A DNA stretch of 8,495 nucleotides from Bacillota bacterium (GCA_023392755.1 JAEWNM010000245.1:1-8495), one strand, 5' to 3'; numbered from the stretch's first letter, positions 1-5,555 are shown. Notes: generated from the letters alone by a model not told the origin. Program-made: numbers and translations.

Positions 1-2
1 TT

Positions 3-230
3 CGCGCGGCAGCCGTATTTTTTATTGCCGAACAAGGCATTCCCCTCATTTTTTTCGCCCGTGCGCCCAAAGCCTTTACATTGCTTAAAGCATTTCGTAA
101 AATAGGCAAAAAAAAGGCGGTGATGCCTGTGGACGCGATGGATGACACCATTGTAACGGTGCGCAAAGGCGTGGCGGAAACCAATACGCTGATCGTGCTC
201 GCTACGCAGAAGGAGGAGGTCAATGCGTAA
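3..230 (+). CDS. C-terminal end of an unrecognised protein (5' partial)
   Basis: The frame beginning at base 3 is open to a TAA at 228-230 and gives about 75 residues ending in ATQKEEVNA. Its start lies outside the window. The fragment has a hydrophobic strand-like stretch (AAAVFFIAEQGIPLIFFA), a basic patch (FRKIGKKKAV), and a C-terminal part with alternating hydrophobic residues (TNTLIVLAT), which suggests a soluble alpha/beta fold. I do not recognise the family and assign no function. It is believed to be coding because the frame runs straight into the next gene: the stop overlaps the start of the LysE-family gene (ATGCGTAA, 223-230), a typical operon arrangement. The first 120 bases are more AT-rich than the rest of the window and include a run of eight A at a lysine stretch. 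Confidence 0.6.
   Translation, partial: RAAAVFFIAEQGIPLIFFARAPKAFTLLKAFRKIGKKKAVMPVDAMDDTIVTVRKGVAETNTLIVLATQKEEVNA
210..219 (+). promoter_or_regulatory. Ribosome binding site of the LysE-family gene
   Basis: AAGGAGGAGG lies 3 to 8 bases before the ATG at 223, inside the end of the preceding reading frame. It supports this start and suggests that the two genes are translated from one transcript. Confidence 0.6.
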
Positions 231-870
231 GGACTATATCAAAACGGTGCTTTTGGGGCTGCGCTTTGGCATGCTGCTGCAGTTGGCGGTCGGCCCCGTG
301 TGCCTTATGGTGCTCAATACCTCCGCCAAAGTGGGCTTTGCGCGCACGCTGCCGCTGATTGCTGCGGTAACGCTGGCGGACGCGCTGTATGTGGCCTTGT
401 CCTGCCTTGGGGTGGCGGCCGTCATCGGCAGGCCCGGGGTCAAGGCCGTGATCCGGTTTGCGGGCGGCGCTGTTTTGGTGCTTTTTGGGGCGGATACGCT
501 GCTCACGGCCTTTGGCGCTTCCCTTCTGCCGGGTATACGTCTGTTCTCCGCCGGGCTGGGCGGAAGCCTGTTTGGGCAGGGGCTGCTGCTGACGCTGTCG
601 AACCCGCTGACCATACTGTTCTTCAGCGGAATGCTATCCGCCAAGGTGGCGCAGAACCGGTGGGACAAGCCGCATCTGTTTCACTTCGCGGCCGGCTGCG
701 TGCTGGCAACCGTTGCTTTCCTGACCCCGGCGGCCTTTGTTGGCAGCCTGGCGGGGGTTTTTTTGCCCGCCGGCGCAATTGCGGCCATGAATGCCGCGGT
801 TGGCGCGGCGCTGATATATTTCGGGGTGAGGATGGTTTTCCCCAAAAAAGAAAATGGGCTGCCGTGCTAG
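223..870 (+). CDS. LysE/RhtB-family amino acid or metabolite exporter
   Basis: This is a 215-residue integral membrane protein. LysE-family proteins export amino acids (lysine, arginine, homoserine, threonine) or related small molecules across the cytoplasmic membrane. About six hydrophobic segments are visible at roughly residues 8-32, 41-66, 75-97, 112-137, 152-178 and 184-205, matching the usual size and topology. Two family hallmarks can be seen: a first-helix motif LAVGPVCLMVL (residues 21-31, the equivalent of the A-x-G-P stretch), and LSNPLTILFF (125-134, corresponding to the conserved N-P-K/L segment). The C-terminus is short and basic (FPKKENGLPC). The start is supported by a strong ribosome site and an 8-base overlap with the upstream gene, so the two are probably co-transcribed. 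The substrate cannot be told from sequence; the upstream gene might have suggested one, but it is unrecognised. Confidence 0.85.
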   Translation: MRKDYIKTVLLGLRFGMLLQLAVGPVCLMVLNTSAKVGFARTLPLIAAVTLADALYVALSCLGVAAVIGRPGVKAVIRFAGGAVLVLFGADTLLTAFGASLLPGIRLFSAGLGGSLFGQGLLLTLSNPLTILFFSGMLSAKVAQNRWDKPHLFHFAAGCVLATVAFLTPAAFVGSLAGVFLPAGAIAAMNAAVGAALIYFGVRMVFPKKENGLPC

Positions 871-905
871 CCGCATAGCCGTATCATTATTCGAAGAGAC
901 AGTGC

Positions 906-941
906 CCAAAGGTTTCCATAAATTTTTCGGAAAGCCTTTGG
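906..941. terminator. Hairpin downstream of the LysE-family gene, possible terminator
   Basis: CCAAAGGTTTCC (906-917) pairs with GGAAAGCCTTTGG (929-941), a 12-bp stem with one bulged G and an 11-base AT-rich loop. It lies between the converging ends of the exporter gene (870) and the small minus-strand gene (1037). No T-run follows the stem on either strand, so it is not a classical intrinsic terminator. It may slow polymerase or protect the 3' end of the transcript. Confidence 0.35.
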
Positions 942-1036
942 CCGCGCCCGTAAGCGCGAAACCCTTCCCCTTCAACAACAATAACAATAACATAATGCGG
1001 TGTCAGCACGAGAGCCCTGTGATGGTGGTGCCGTTT

Positions 1037-1174
1037 TCAGTTTCCGGCAGGATATGTGTGGCGGTATTCGATATGCATATATTCCGCCATTCCCTGCTCC
1101 AGATGCAACTGACGGCTGTGGTCGTCAATCAGCAGCAGCACAAACATCAAAGCCAGGAAAAAAAGCAGTGCCAT
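1037..1174 (-). CDS. Small single-pass membrane protein (45 residues), unknown function
   Basis: Starting at the ATG at 1174, the product is 45 residues: a hydrophobic segment (MALLFFLALMFVLLLI, residues 1-16), then a polar tail with four histidines and several acidic residues ending in TYPAGN. The frame is open further upstream to 1255, but the internal start is chosen for its very strong ribosome site (GGAGGAGGAGG at 1194-1184, 9 bases before the ATG). A matching promoter lies upstream (-35 TTCCCA, 17-base spacer, -10 TATAAT at 1240-1235). The gene diverges from the transglutaminase-like gene. The N-terminus has almost no residues before the membrane segment, so the tail could face either side. 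I do not recognise a family. The evidence that it is real is the signals, not homology. Confidence 0.5.
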   Translation of the reverse strand: MALLFFLALMFVLLLIDDHSRQLHLEQGMAEYMHIEYRHTYPAGN

Positions 1175-1183
1175 GGGTTTGTT

Positions 1184-1194
1184 CCTCCTCCTCC
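1184..1194 (-). promoter_or_regulatory. Ribosome binding site of the small membrane protein
   Basis: GGAGGAGGAGG on the minus strand ends 9 bases before the ATG at 1174. It is the most extended purine-rich ribosome site in the window and decides the start of the 45-residue reading frame over the longer upstream extension. Confidence 0.6.
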
Positions 1195-1210
1195 GGTCCG
1201 CGCAGTTCAC

Positions 1211-1312
1211 GCAAACGTCTTTGTTTGCATGCAAATTATACCGCAAAGCATCCAAAATGGGAAGGGTTTTTGCAGGAATTCCTGCATAATATTTTCAAAA
1301 ATGCAACTTGCA
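1211..1312. promoter_or_regulatory. Cluster of palindromes in the divergent promoter region (candidate operators)
   Basis: Four inverted repeats lie within about 100 bases: GCAAAC-N6-GTTTGC (1211-1228), TTTGCATGCAAA (1224-1235), the perfect 16-bp palindrome TGCAGGAATTCCTGCA (1271-1286), and TGCAA-C-TTGCA (1302-1312). All contain or overlap TGCA or GCAAA half-sites. The first two surround the start point of the minus-strand promoter; the others lie between the two divergent promoters. This arrangement suggests binding sites for one or more dimeric regulators that control both genes. No cognate regulator can be named. Confidence 0.4.
1235..1263 (-). promoter_or_regulatory. Sigma-A-like promoter of the small membrane protein gene
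   Basis: On the minus strand, TTCCCA (1263-1258, 4 of 6 matches to TTGACA) is followed by a 17-base spacer and TATAAT (1240-1235, perfect). Transcription would begin near 1228. The 12-bp palindrome at 1224-1235 touches the -10 element and covers the expected start point, a position where a repressor would block it. Confidence 0.5.
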
Positions 1313-1350
1313 GAATTTTCGCCCGATTGTCAAAAAACAGAAAAAAAACA

Positions 1351-1359
1351 TGATATAAT
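1351..1359 (+). promoter_or_regulatory. Extended -10 promoter of the transglutaminase-like gene
   Basis: TGATATAAT is a perfect extended -10 element (TGnTATAAT). A TTGTCA at 1327-1332 resembles a -35 box but is 21 bases away, too far for a normal spacer; extended -10 promoters can work without a good -35. The transcript would start near 1366, leaving a leader of only about 19 bases. This rules out translation from any in-frame start further upstream. Confidence 0.55.
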
Positions 1360-1370
1360 GCAGGAAGACG

Positions 1371-1376
1371 GGAGGG
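1371..1376 (+). promoter_or_regulatory. Ribosome binding site that decides the transglutaminase-like start
   Basis: GGAGGG lies 8 bases before the ATG at 1385 but only 2 bases before the in-frame ATG at 1379. The second ATG therefore has the better spacing, and it gives a compact signal peptide beginning MRKK. Confidence 0.55.
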
Positions 1377-1384
1377 AAATGCAA

Positions 1385-2467
1385 ATGCGGAAAAAATGCC
1401 TGTCCGCGCTGCTGTTGATGTTGGTTTTGGTAACCATATGTACGGCTGCGTATGGTGACGCATCTCCTTTTGAGCTAATGGCACGCCCCGGCGACGACGT
1501 TTTATGGCAGCCGCTGGGGGAGGAAACGGACGTGTACCTTGTGCATAAGGGCGATCATGCGGTATCCGTCCGCTCCCAGGCAAAAAGCAGTGCCGGAAGG
1601 CTGTATTCCTGGCGCCGCTTTGCGCTGCGCGCCGTTGACTATGTGCCGGAGGCCGCGTGGCTTAAGGTGGCGCTGCCCGGCCGGGAAGGCTTTGTACAGG
1701 CAGGGCTTACGGAAATACTGCCGCGGGAAGGCCGCCCCCTAATAAGAGCCTATACCGAAACCGCGCCCCTGGGCTACGTATATCTGGCCGCATTGGGGGA
1801 ACTGCCCCTGGTGATGGAAATACAAAACGGGGACAGGCACCACCAGCTTCTGCTGCCCAACGACGGCGTATGGCAGCCGGTGCTTTTGACCCTTGGCGCG
1901 GGGAAATATACGCTGAGGGTATATGAGGCGGGGGTGAACGACTGGCTTGTCCGCCCGCTGTTTGAAACCTTCTTTGAGCTTGAAAACGCGCCTGAGGATA
2001 CGCTGCTGTCCCTTTACTCCTCCCTGCACACCAACATGGAGAGCAACCCCGTCACGGTGGCGCTTTCCAGGTCGCTGTGCAAGACCGCGAAAACCGACCT
2101 GGAAAAGGTTACGCTTTTGTGGGACTGGCTGATGGACCACGCCGCCTACGACAAGCAACTGTCAAAGACCATACAGTTCAGCGAAATCCCCGACGGCGAC
2201 GCGTTCATACGGGGCGAAAAAGGCATTTGCAGCGACTACGCGGCATTTTTGGCGGTAGCGCTTCGGGCGGTGGGTGTGCCTGTCAAGCATGTGTACGGCA
2301 AAAACCTGCGCACCGGCAACCAGCATGCCTGGAATGAAATTTACCTGGACGGCAAATGGCAGATAATCGACGCCACCATGGCCCAATCCCGCGGGCCTAA
2401 AAAATTCCACACCGAAAGCGCAAAGCATTACGGTGCGGAAAAGGGAATGTGGGACGGGTTTCACTGA
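1385..2467 (+). CDS. Secreted transglutaminase-like (papain-fold) protein
   Basis: The product has 360 residues. Residues 1-24 form a signal peptide: a basic start (MRKK), a hydrophobic core, and a likely cleavage after AYG. Two beta-rich regions follow (about 28-115 and 118-200) that I cannot assign firmly; the first could be an SH3-like wall-binding fold. The C-terminal part (about 235-335) is a transglutaminase-like domain with the full triad: Cys282 in GICSDYAAF, His314 in NQHAWNEIYLDGKW, and Asp329 in IIDAT. Members of this fold act as crosslinking enzymes or, very often in bacteria, as peptidases or amidases, so the exact reaction is open. The motif G-x-C-x-D-Y-A followed by H-A-W-N-E is typical of bacterial secreted members. 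The frame is also open upstream to 854, but the extended -10 element and ribosome site place the real start at 1385 (or 1379). It stands alone, divergent from the small membrane gene and convergent with the PepSY-like gene. Confidence 0.85.
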   Translation: MRKKCLSALLLMLVLVTICTAAYGDASPFELMARPGDDVLWQPLGEETDVYLVHKGDHAVSVRSQAKSSAGRLYSWRRFALRAVDYVPEAAWLKVALPGREGFVQAGLTEILPREGRPLIRAYTETAPLGYVYLAALGELPLVMEIQNGDRHHQLLLPNDGVWQPVLLTLGAGKYTLRVYEAGVNDWLVRPLFETFFELENAPEDTLLSLYSSLHTNMESNPVTVALSRSLCKTAKTDLEKVTLLWDWLMDHAAYDKQLSKTIQFSEIPDGDAFIRGEKGICSDYAAFLAVALRAVGVPVKHVYGKNLRTGNQHAWNEIYLDGKWQIIDATMAQSRGPKKFHTESAKHYGAEKGMWDGFH

Positions 2468-2479
2468 CAATTGACAAGC

Positions 2480-2505
2480 GGCCGGCCAATCCGGGCCATT
2501 ATTTT
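2480..2505 (+). terminator. Probable intrinsic terminator of the transglutaminase-like gene
   Basis: GGCCGG (2480-2485) pairs with CCGGGCC (2491-2497, one bulged G) around a 5-base loop, followed by ATTATTTT (2498-2505). It sits 13 bases after the stop at 2467. Its T-rich tail touches the end of the converging minus-strand frame. Confidence 0.5.
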
Positions 2506-2729
2506 CAGCCGTGGCCCCTGCCTACCTGCATGCTCAAAACCTCGCCCGTTTTCGCGTCGATGACGACATCGGCGCAGTACACACTTTCATCAGGCGTATC
2601 CTCCACAAACTGTATGAACCATCGCCTTCCGCCGTCTTCCAACAGCATGAAGTGGAAGGCCGCGATGGGCCGGAGGCTTTTGAAGTAATCCTCGCCCATG
2701 GCGCCGCCGTAGGCGTCAAGCAATGCCTT
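2505..2729 (-). pseudogene. Orphaned C-terminal part of the PepSY-repeat protein beyond an in-frame stop
   Basis: Directly after the TAA at 2732-2730 the same reading frame continues for 74 codons to a TGA at 2507-2505, with no shift of frame. The sequence begins KALLDAYGG and contains RRWFIQF, then CADVVIDAKTGEVLS. This matches the second half of the preceding module of the same protein, where REWLIQF is followed by EHVAIDAATGNILS. It is therefore the missing end of the fourth PepSY-like segment, not a separate gene. A TTG at 2723 could in principle start it, but no ribosome site is evident. Conservation of the frame suggests the stop is recent, is an assembly or sequencing error, or is read through at some level. 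Confidence 0.75.
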
Positions 2730-4790
2730 TTACGAAAGTTCAATAGCCTCCTCCCGCTTTATATCCTCCGGCGCGGGCAGGCCTGAAATCACGGTGGTAA
2801 AGCCGGGCTCGTAATTCCACAGGTCGATGATGGCCTGGGCCTCAAGCGGCCACAGGTTGCGGTCCGCGCCGTATTTTTCTTCGCATTGCCGGCCATATTC
2901 CTCGGGGGATTCACCGTGATAGCCCGTATCGTCCAGCGCCTGCCAGAAGTAGTCGGGGGCCAGGCTGGAATACCATATGGCGGGCTTGCCGTCCGGGCGC
3001 GGCGCAGGCGTCGGGGCAGGCGTCGGCGGCGCGTCCCAGGAGGTAGACAATATATTCCCCGTGGCCGCGTCGATGGCCACATGCTCCAGGATACTGACGT
3101 CTGTGGGCGTAACGGCGGCAAACTGTATCAGCCACTCCCTGCCGCCCATGCTGGGCGTATTGAAGGTGAAGGATACCGCCGCCTTCAGGCTGTCCATAAA
3201 GGATGCGTCATACGTTTGCGCTTTATTGGCGCGCAACGCCTGCCAGGCAATTTCCAGCGCCTTTTCCTGCTGCACGTCATCCGGGGCGGGCAGGCCGGGC
3301 AGCACCGTGGCGCCCTCGCCAAGCTCATGCCACAGGATATCCACGGCCCTTTGGGCCAGCGGCCAGAAAAGGTTGTCGTTGCCGTACTCCGCATGCCACC
3401 TGTCCATCAGCTCCGAGGCGGTTTCACCCGTATAGCCCAATGCGTCCAGCGCTTCCCAGTAGTAGGAGGGCGCGATATCGGAATACCATATTCTGGGTTT
3501 CCCGTCCGCGCGCGGCGTGGAAGCGGGCGTTGCGGGCAACTCCACGGGTATCAGGCTTTTGAGGATATAAGGCGTATACCATGGCCCCCCGCGCTCTCGG
3601 GTGTCCGTGTTCAGCACCTTGCCCGTGTATGCATTAACCTCGGCCATGTGGGCCATTACGCCGCAATCACGGCTGTGGCAGGTGAGGGATACCTTCCACA
3701 CAGGCCCGTCGCCGCTCAAAAGATAAATGGCATAGGCGTCATGCTCATCCCTGAGCGCCTTATCATCAGGCCCGCCCGCCGCCGCAATGGCCGCTATGGC
3801 CGCGTCGATGGCCGCCTGCCGGGGGATGGATTTGTCATCAGCCAGCGCATATGTCTGGCGCAGGATCAGGCTGGTGCCGGCCGATTCATCGATGCCGTAC
3901 GTTTTTGCCGCCGCGGCCAGCGCATCGTGGAAGCTGATCCACGTTTCCATGGTCCATTCAATAAACGCTCCGTACTGATCCATATACATATCCTGCACCT
4001 CATAGGGACGCAGCGCCGGCCGCCCCTCCTCCATGGGGCCAAGGTCCCGCGTGGCATCCTTCACGGTGCCGTCCGACAGCAGGATAACGGTGTAGCAGCT
4101 GTGGGCGTTATCCAGCGGCTCGTATTCTATGGTCCATTGCCTGCCCTTGCTGTACAGGTTGTCGTTGTGGGCCTGGTAGCCCATGTGCCTGCGGTACAGG
4201 GTTGGTTCCGTTACGGCGGCCTTCGCGTCAAAATGCTCCCGGATATACGCAAGGGCGATGTCCAGCGCCTGCTGCTGTGTGATTTCATCCCCTTCGGGAA
4301 CAAAGCGCGTTCTTTTGGCATAAAGGCCGCAGTCCACCAGCAATTGGTCATACCAGGCCTGGTCCTCAATGCTCCAGGTGCTGGGATAGAACCCCAACTC
4401 CTCCTTGACGAAGGCGCGCATGATCTCTTCCTTGTAGCCCGCGTCCGCCTTTTCAAGGCGTTTGATCACATCCTCCGACAGCGTTACGCCGTTTTCCAGG
4501 GCGGTGCGCAGTATATCATTCATTTCCTCCTGCGTCCACATATCGGAGGCGTTTTCGGAGGCTTTGGGCGCAAGCACCTCGTCCACGAACTCCTTATGGG
4601 CCAGGAGTACGGCGGCCAGCGCGCCGATGACGAGCAGCGTCAGCGCCAGCGCCAGTATAAGCCCCAGCGACAGTTTCTTTTTCGCTTTTACCCCTCCATG
4701 CACTCTTTGCATTATGGCGGCGCGGCTTGGCTTTGTCGCGTACATGCCGGAAAGGTTGACATTGATGGCGTGCCTGATTCTATTCTTCAT
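2730..4790 (-). CDS. ECF-linked single-pass membrane protein with PepSY-like repeats (truncated by a stop; putative anti-sigma or sensor)
   Basis: This frame encodes 686 residues to the TAA, or 761 codon positions if the downstream frame is included. Residues 1-39 are a basic cytoplasmic N-terminus, 40-64 a membrane helix (after KAKKK), and the rest should lie outside the membrane. PepSY-like segments, each an alpha helix with an A-L/I-x-x-A pattern followed by strands ending near D-x-x-T/D-G-x-V/I-L, are seen at about 170-250, 320-396, 505-586 and 675-755 (the last interrupted). Residues 418-586 and 588-761 are a tandem duplication: both begin with a Pro/Thr linker, then DGKP-x-IWYS, W-x-ALD, GLPAP, and a PepSY-like end. 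The ATG at 4790 has a good ribosome site (GGGGAGGG, 4804-4797) and overlaps the sigma factor stop by 11 bases, implying coupled translation. Location and topology suggest it controls the sigma factor, but no zinc-finger anti-sigma motif is visible, so this role is inferred. A processing or peptidase-inhibitor role is an alternative. Confidence 0.7.
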   Translation of the reverse strand: MKNRIRHAINVNLSGMYATKPSRAAIMQRVHGGVKAKKKLSLGLILALALTLLVIGALAAVLLAHKEFVDEVLAPKASENASDMWTQEEMNDILRTALENGVTLSEDVIKRLEKADAGYKEEIMRAFVKEELGFYPSTWSIEDQAWYDQLLVDCGLYAKRTRFVPEGDEITQQQALDIALAYIREHFDAKAAVTEPTLYRRHMGYQAHNDNLYSKGRQWTIEYEPLDNAHSCYTVILLSDGTVKDATRDLGPMEEGRPALRPYEVQDMYMDQYGAFIEWTMETWISFHDALAAAAKTYGIDESAGTSLILRQTYALADDKSIPRQAAIDAAIAAIAAAGGPDDKALRDEHDAYAIYLLSGDGPVWKVSLTCHSRDCGVMAHMAEVNAYTGKVLNTDTRERGGPWYTPYILKSLIPVELPATPASTPRADGKPRIWYSDIAPSYYWEALDALGYTGETASELMDRWHAEYGNDNLFWPLAQRAVDILWHELGEGATVLPGLPAPDDVQQEKALEIAWQALRANKAQTYDASFMDSLKAAVSFTFNTPSMGGREWLIQFAAVTPTDVSILEHVAIDAATGNILSTSWDAPPTPAPTPAPRPDGKPAIWYSSLAPDYFWQALDDTGYHGESPEEYGRQCEEKYGADRNLWPLEAQAIIDLWNYEPGFTTVISGLPAPEDIKREEAIELS
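2740..3540 (-). repeat. Tandem protein module (about 170 residues) in the PepSY-repeat gene
   Basis: Copy A (residues 418-586, about 3539-3033) and copy B (residues 588-761, about 3029-2508, interrupted by the stop) share the same order of motifs: Pro/Thr linker, ADGKP or PDGKP, IWYS, AP-x-Y-x-W-x-ALD, GYTGE or GYHGE, E-x-Y-G, WPL, GLPAP, then a helix and PepSY-like strands. The nucleotide sequences have diverged clearly, so this is an old duplication rather than a recent one. The bounds here cover the parts of both copies before the stop. Confidence 0.7.
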
Positions 4791-5307
4791 CGTGATCCCT
4801 CCCCGTAAGCCCAAGGCGCAATAGCTCCCGCGCTTTTTTCAGGCGGTGGTGGGCGGCGGAACGGCTTATGGAAAGCGCCGCCGCGCACTCCACAAGCGTC
4901 AGCTCCTGATAGTAGTACAAAAGGATCACCTGCTTGTATTTTTCAGGCAGACGCAATATATCCAGAAACAATGTTCTGTCCTCCGGCAAAACGGCCTGAC
5001 AGGCCGGCGGAAGCTCATCCAGCGCCTTTGACAAATCCACATGGCGGAACCATTTGGTGCGCTTGTAGCTGTGGCAGACGTTGATGGCAATGCGCATCAG
5101 CCAGGTTTTTTCGCTGCAGCCGTTGCGGCCCTCAAACGTATCCATGCTCCGCCACGCCTTGACAAAGGTATCCTGCATGGCGTCCTCCGCCAGGGCGGCA
5201 TCCGAAAGGTAGACAAAACAAGCCCTGAGCACCGCGTCCGCATACTCGGTGATCCATTGTTCCAGCCGCAGGGCGCGGTCTGCGCCGGGTACCGCAGCGC
5301 TGACCAT
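4780..5307 (-). CDS. ECF-type RNA polymerase sigma factor (sigma-70 family)
   Basis: The product has 175 residues, normal for an ECF sigma factor, which directs RNA polymerase to a small regulon on a signal. Region 2 spans about residues 18-85, with AEDAMQDTFVKAW (core-binding helix) and KTWLMRIAINVCHSYKR (the -10 recognition helix). Region 4 spans about 113-165, with LPEKYKQVILLYYYQ and the helix-turn-helix ELTLVECAAALSISRSAAHHRLKKAR. Region 3 is absent, as expected. The recognition helix reads SRSAAHHRLKKAR where most relatives have a T-V-K-S-R-like sequence. The ATG at 5307 is preferred over the GTG at 5316 because a GAGGGGG site precedes it at the right distance and includes that GTG. The stop overlaps the PepSY-repeat gene by 11 bases, the classical layout for a sigma factor and its membrane regulator. 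Its promoter may be self-controlled (see 5330-5356). Confidence 0.9.
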   Translation of the reverse strand: MVSAAVPGADRALRLEQWITEYADAVLRACFVYLSDAALAEDAMQDTFVKAWRSMDTFEGRNGCSEKTWLMRIAINVCHSYKRTKWFRHVDLSKALDELPPACQAVLPEDRTLFLDILRLPEKYKQVILLYYYQELTLVECAAALSISRSAAHHRLKKARELLRLGLTGRDHDEE

Positions 5308-5314
5308 GGCGATC

Positions 5315-5322
5315 ACCCCCTC
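5315..5322 (-). promoter_or_regulatory. Ribosome binding site of the ECF sigma gene
   Basis: GAGGGGGT on the minus strand lies 7 bases before the ATG at 5307 and overlaps the alternative GTG start. It supports the shorter protein. Confidence 0.55.
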
Positions 5323-5329
5323 ATATACT

Positions 5330-5356
5330 AAGACGCCGGGATGCTCAGGTTTTTCC
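5330..5356 (-). promoter_or_regulatory. Candidate ECF-type promoter of the sigma factor gene
   Basis: On the minus strand GGAAAA (5356-5351) is followed by a 15-base spacer and CGTCTT (5335-5330). This resembles the GGAA/AAC and CGTC pattern common at self-regulated ECF promoters. It sits just upstream of the ribosome site, so the leader would be very short. The match is partial and the spacer is about one base short, so this is tentative. Confidence 0.25.
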
Positions 5357-5401
5357 TATTCCAAAATATATTTTTGCGCCGCGCCAGAAGTGGGGCTTTG
5401 C

Positions 5402-5431
5402 GGGCCTGCCGGTCTGCCGGCCTCCCAGGCC
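5402..5431. other. GC-rich hairpin between the divergent sigma factor and AraC genes
   Basis: Within this stretch GCCGG-TCTG-CCGGC forms a perfect 5-bp stem, and an outer GGCCTG and CAGGCC pair encloses it. It lies upstream of both divergent promoters. No T-run follows on either strand. It could be a protein-binding site or a structural barrier; its role is unknown. Confidence 0.3.
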
Positions 5432-5433
5432 TG

Positions 5434-5462
5434 ATGACAGCCTGTTTCCGTTGTGGTATGAT
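5434..5462 (+). promoter_or_regulatory. Sigma-A-like promoter of the AraC-type regulator
   Basis: ATGACA (5434-5439) and TATGAT (5457-5462), each matching consensus at 5 of 6 bases, are separated by an ideal 17-base spacer. The start would be near 5469, giving a leader of about 87 bases that contains the hairpin at 5479-5510. A second -10-like TATAAT at 5530-5535 lies closer to the gene but has no good -35. Confidence 0.5.
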
Positions 5463-5478
5463 ACAAAAAAACGTGTCA

Positions 5479-5510
5479 GCCCGTGAATAGATGTACGCCC
5501 ATTCGCGGGC
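5479..5510 (+). promoter_or_regulatory. Leader hairpin / inverted repeat before the AraC-type gene
   Basis: GCCCGTGAAT (5479-5488) pairs with ATTCGCGGGC (5501-5510), a 10-bp stem with one G-U pair and a 12-base loop. A second, overlapping repeat, ACGCCC-N6-GGGCGT (5495-5512), uses the loop and the right arm, so the two are mutually exclusive as RNA structures. Its right arm also occupies the -35 position of the TATAAT at 5530. It could be an operator, perhaps for autoregulation, or a leader RNA switch. Confidence 0.35.
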
Positions 5511-5555
5511 GTGCGGGAGAAACCCCCTGTATAATGGCGGCAAGGAGGTGAGGGA

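Noticed and set aside
750..776. GGCGGG and CCCGCC around a run of T, resembling a terminator.
   Set aside because: It lies inside the LysE-family coding region in a membrane segment, and the T-run is in the loop rather than after the stem.
974..994. AAC/AAT low-complexity stretch, considered as a microsatellite.
   Set aside because: It is short and imperfect, in non-coding sequence between converging genes, with no further support for a role.
854..1384. Upstream in-frame extension of the transglutaminase-like gene by 177 codons.
   Set aside because: It starts inside the LysE-family gene, crosses both promoters and the small minus-strand gene, has low-complexity Asn and Gln runs, and would bury the signal peptide. 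The extended -10 element at 1351 fixes the start downstream.
2886..4808. A 640-codon open frame on the plus strand opposite the PepSY-repeat gene.
   Set aside because: It is rich in Arg, Gly and Val with low-complexity runs and no recognisable domain, and has no ribosome site. It is a mirror of codon bias in a GC-rich gene whose minus-strand reading has clear domains, a repeat structure and an operon overlap.
5328..5543. A 71-codon minus-strand frame between the sigma factor and AraC genes.
   Set aside because: It is arginine-rich, lacks a ribosome site, and covers the promoter elements of both neighbouring genes.
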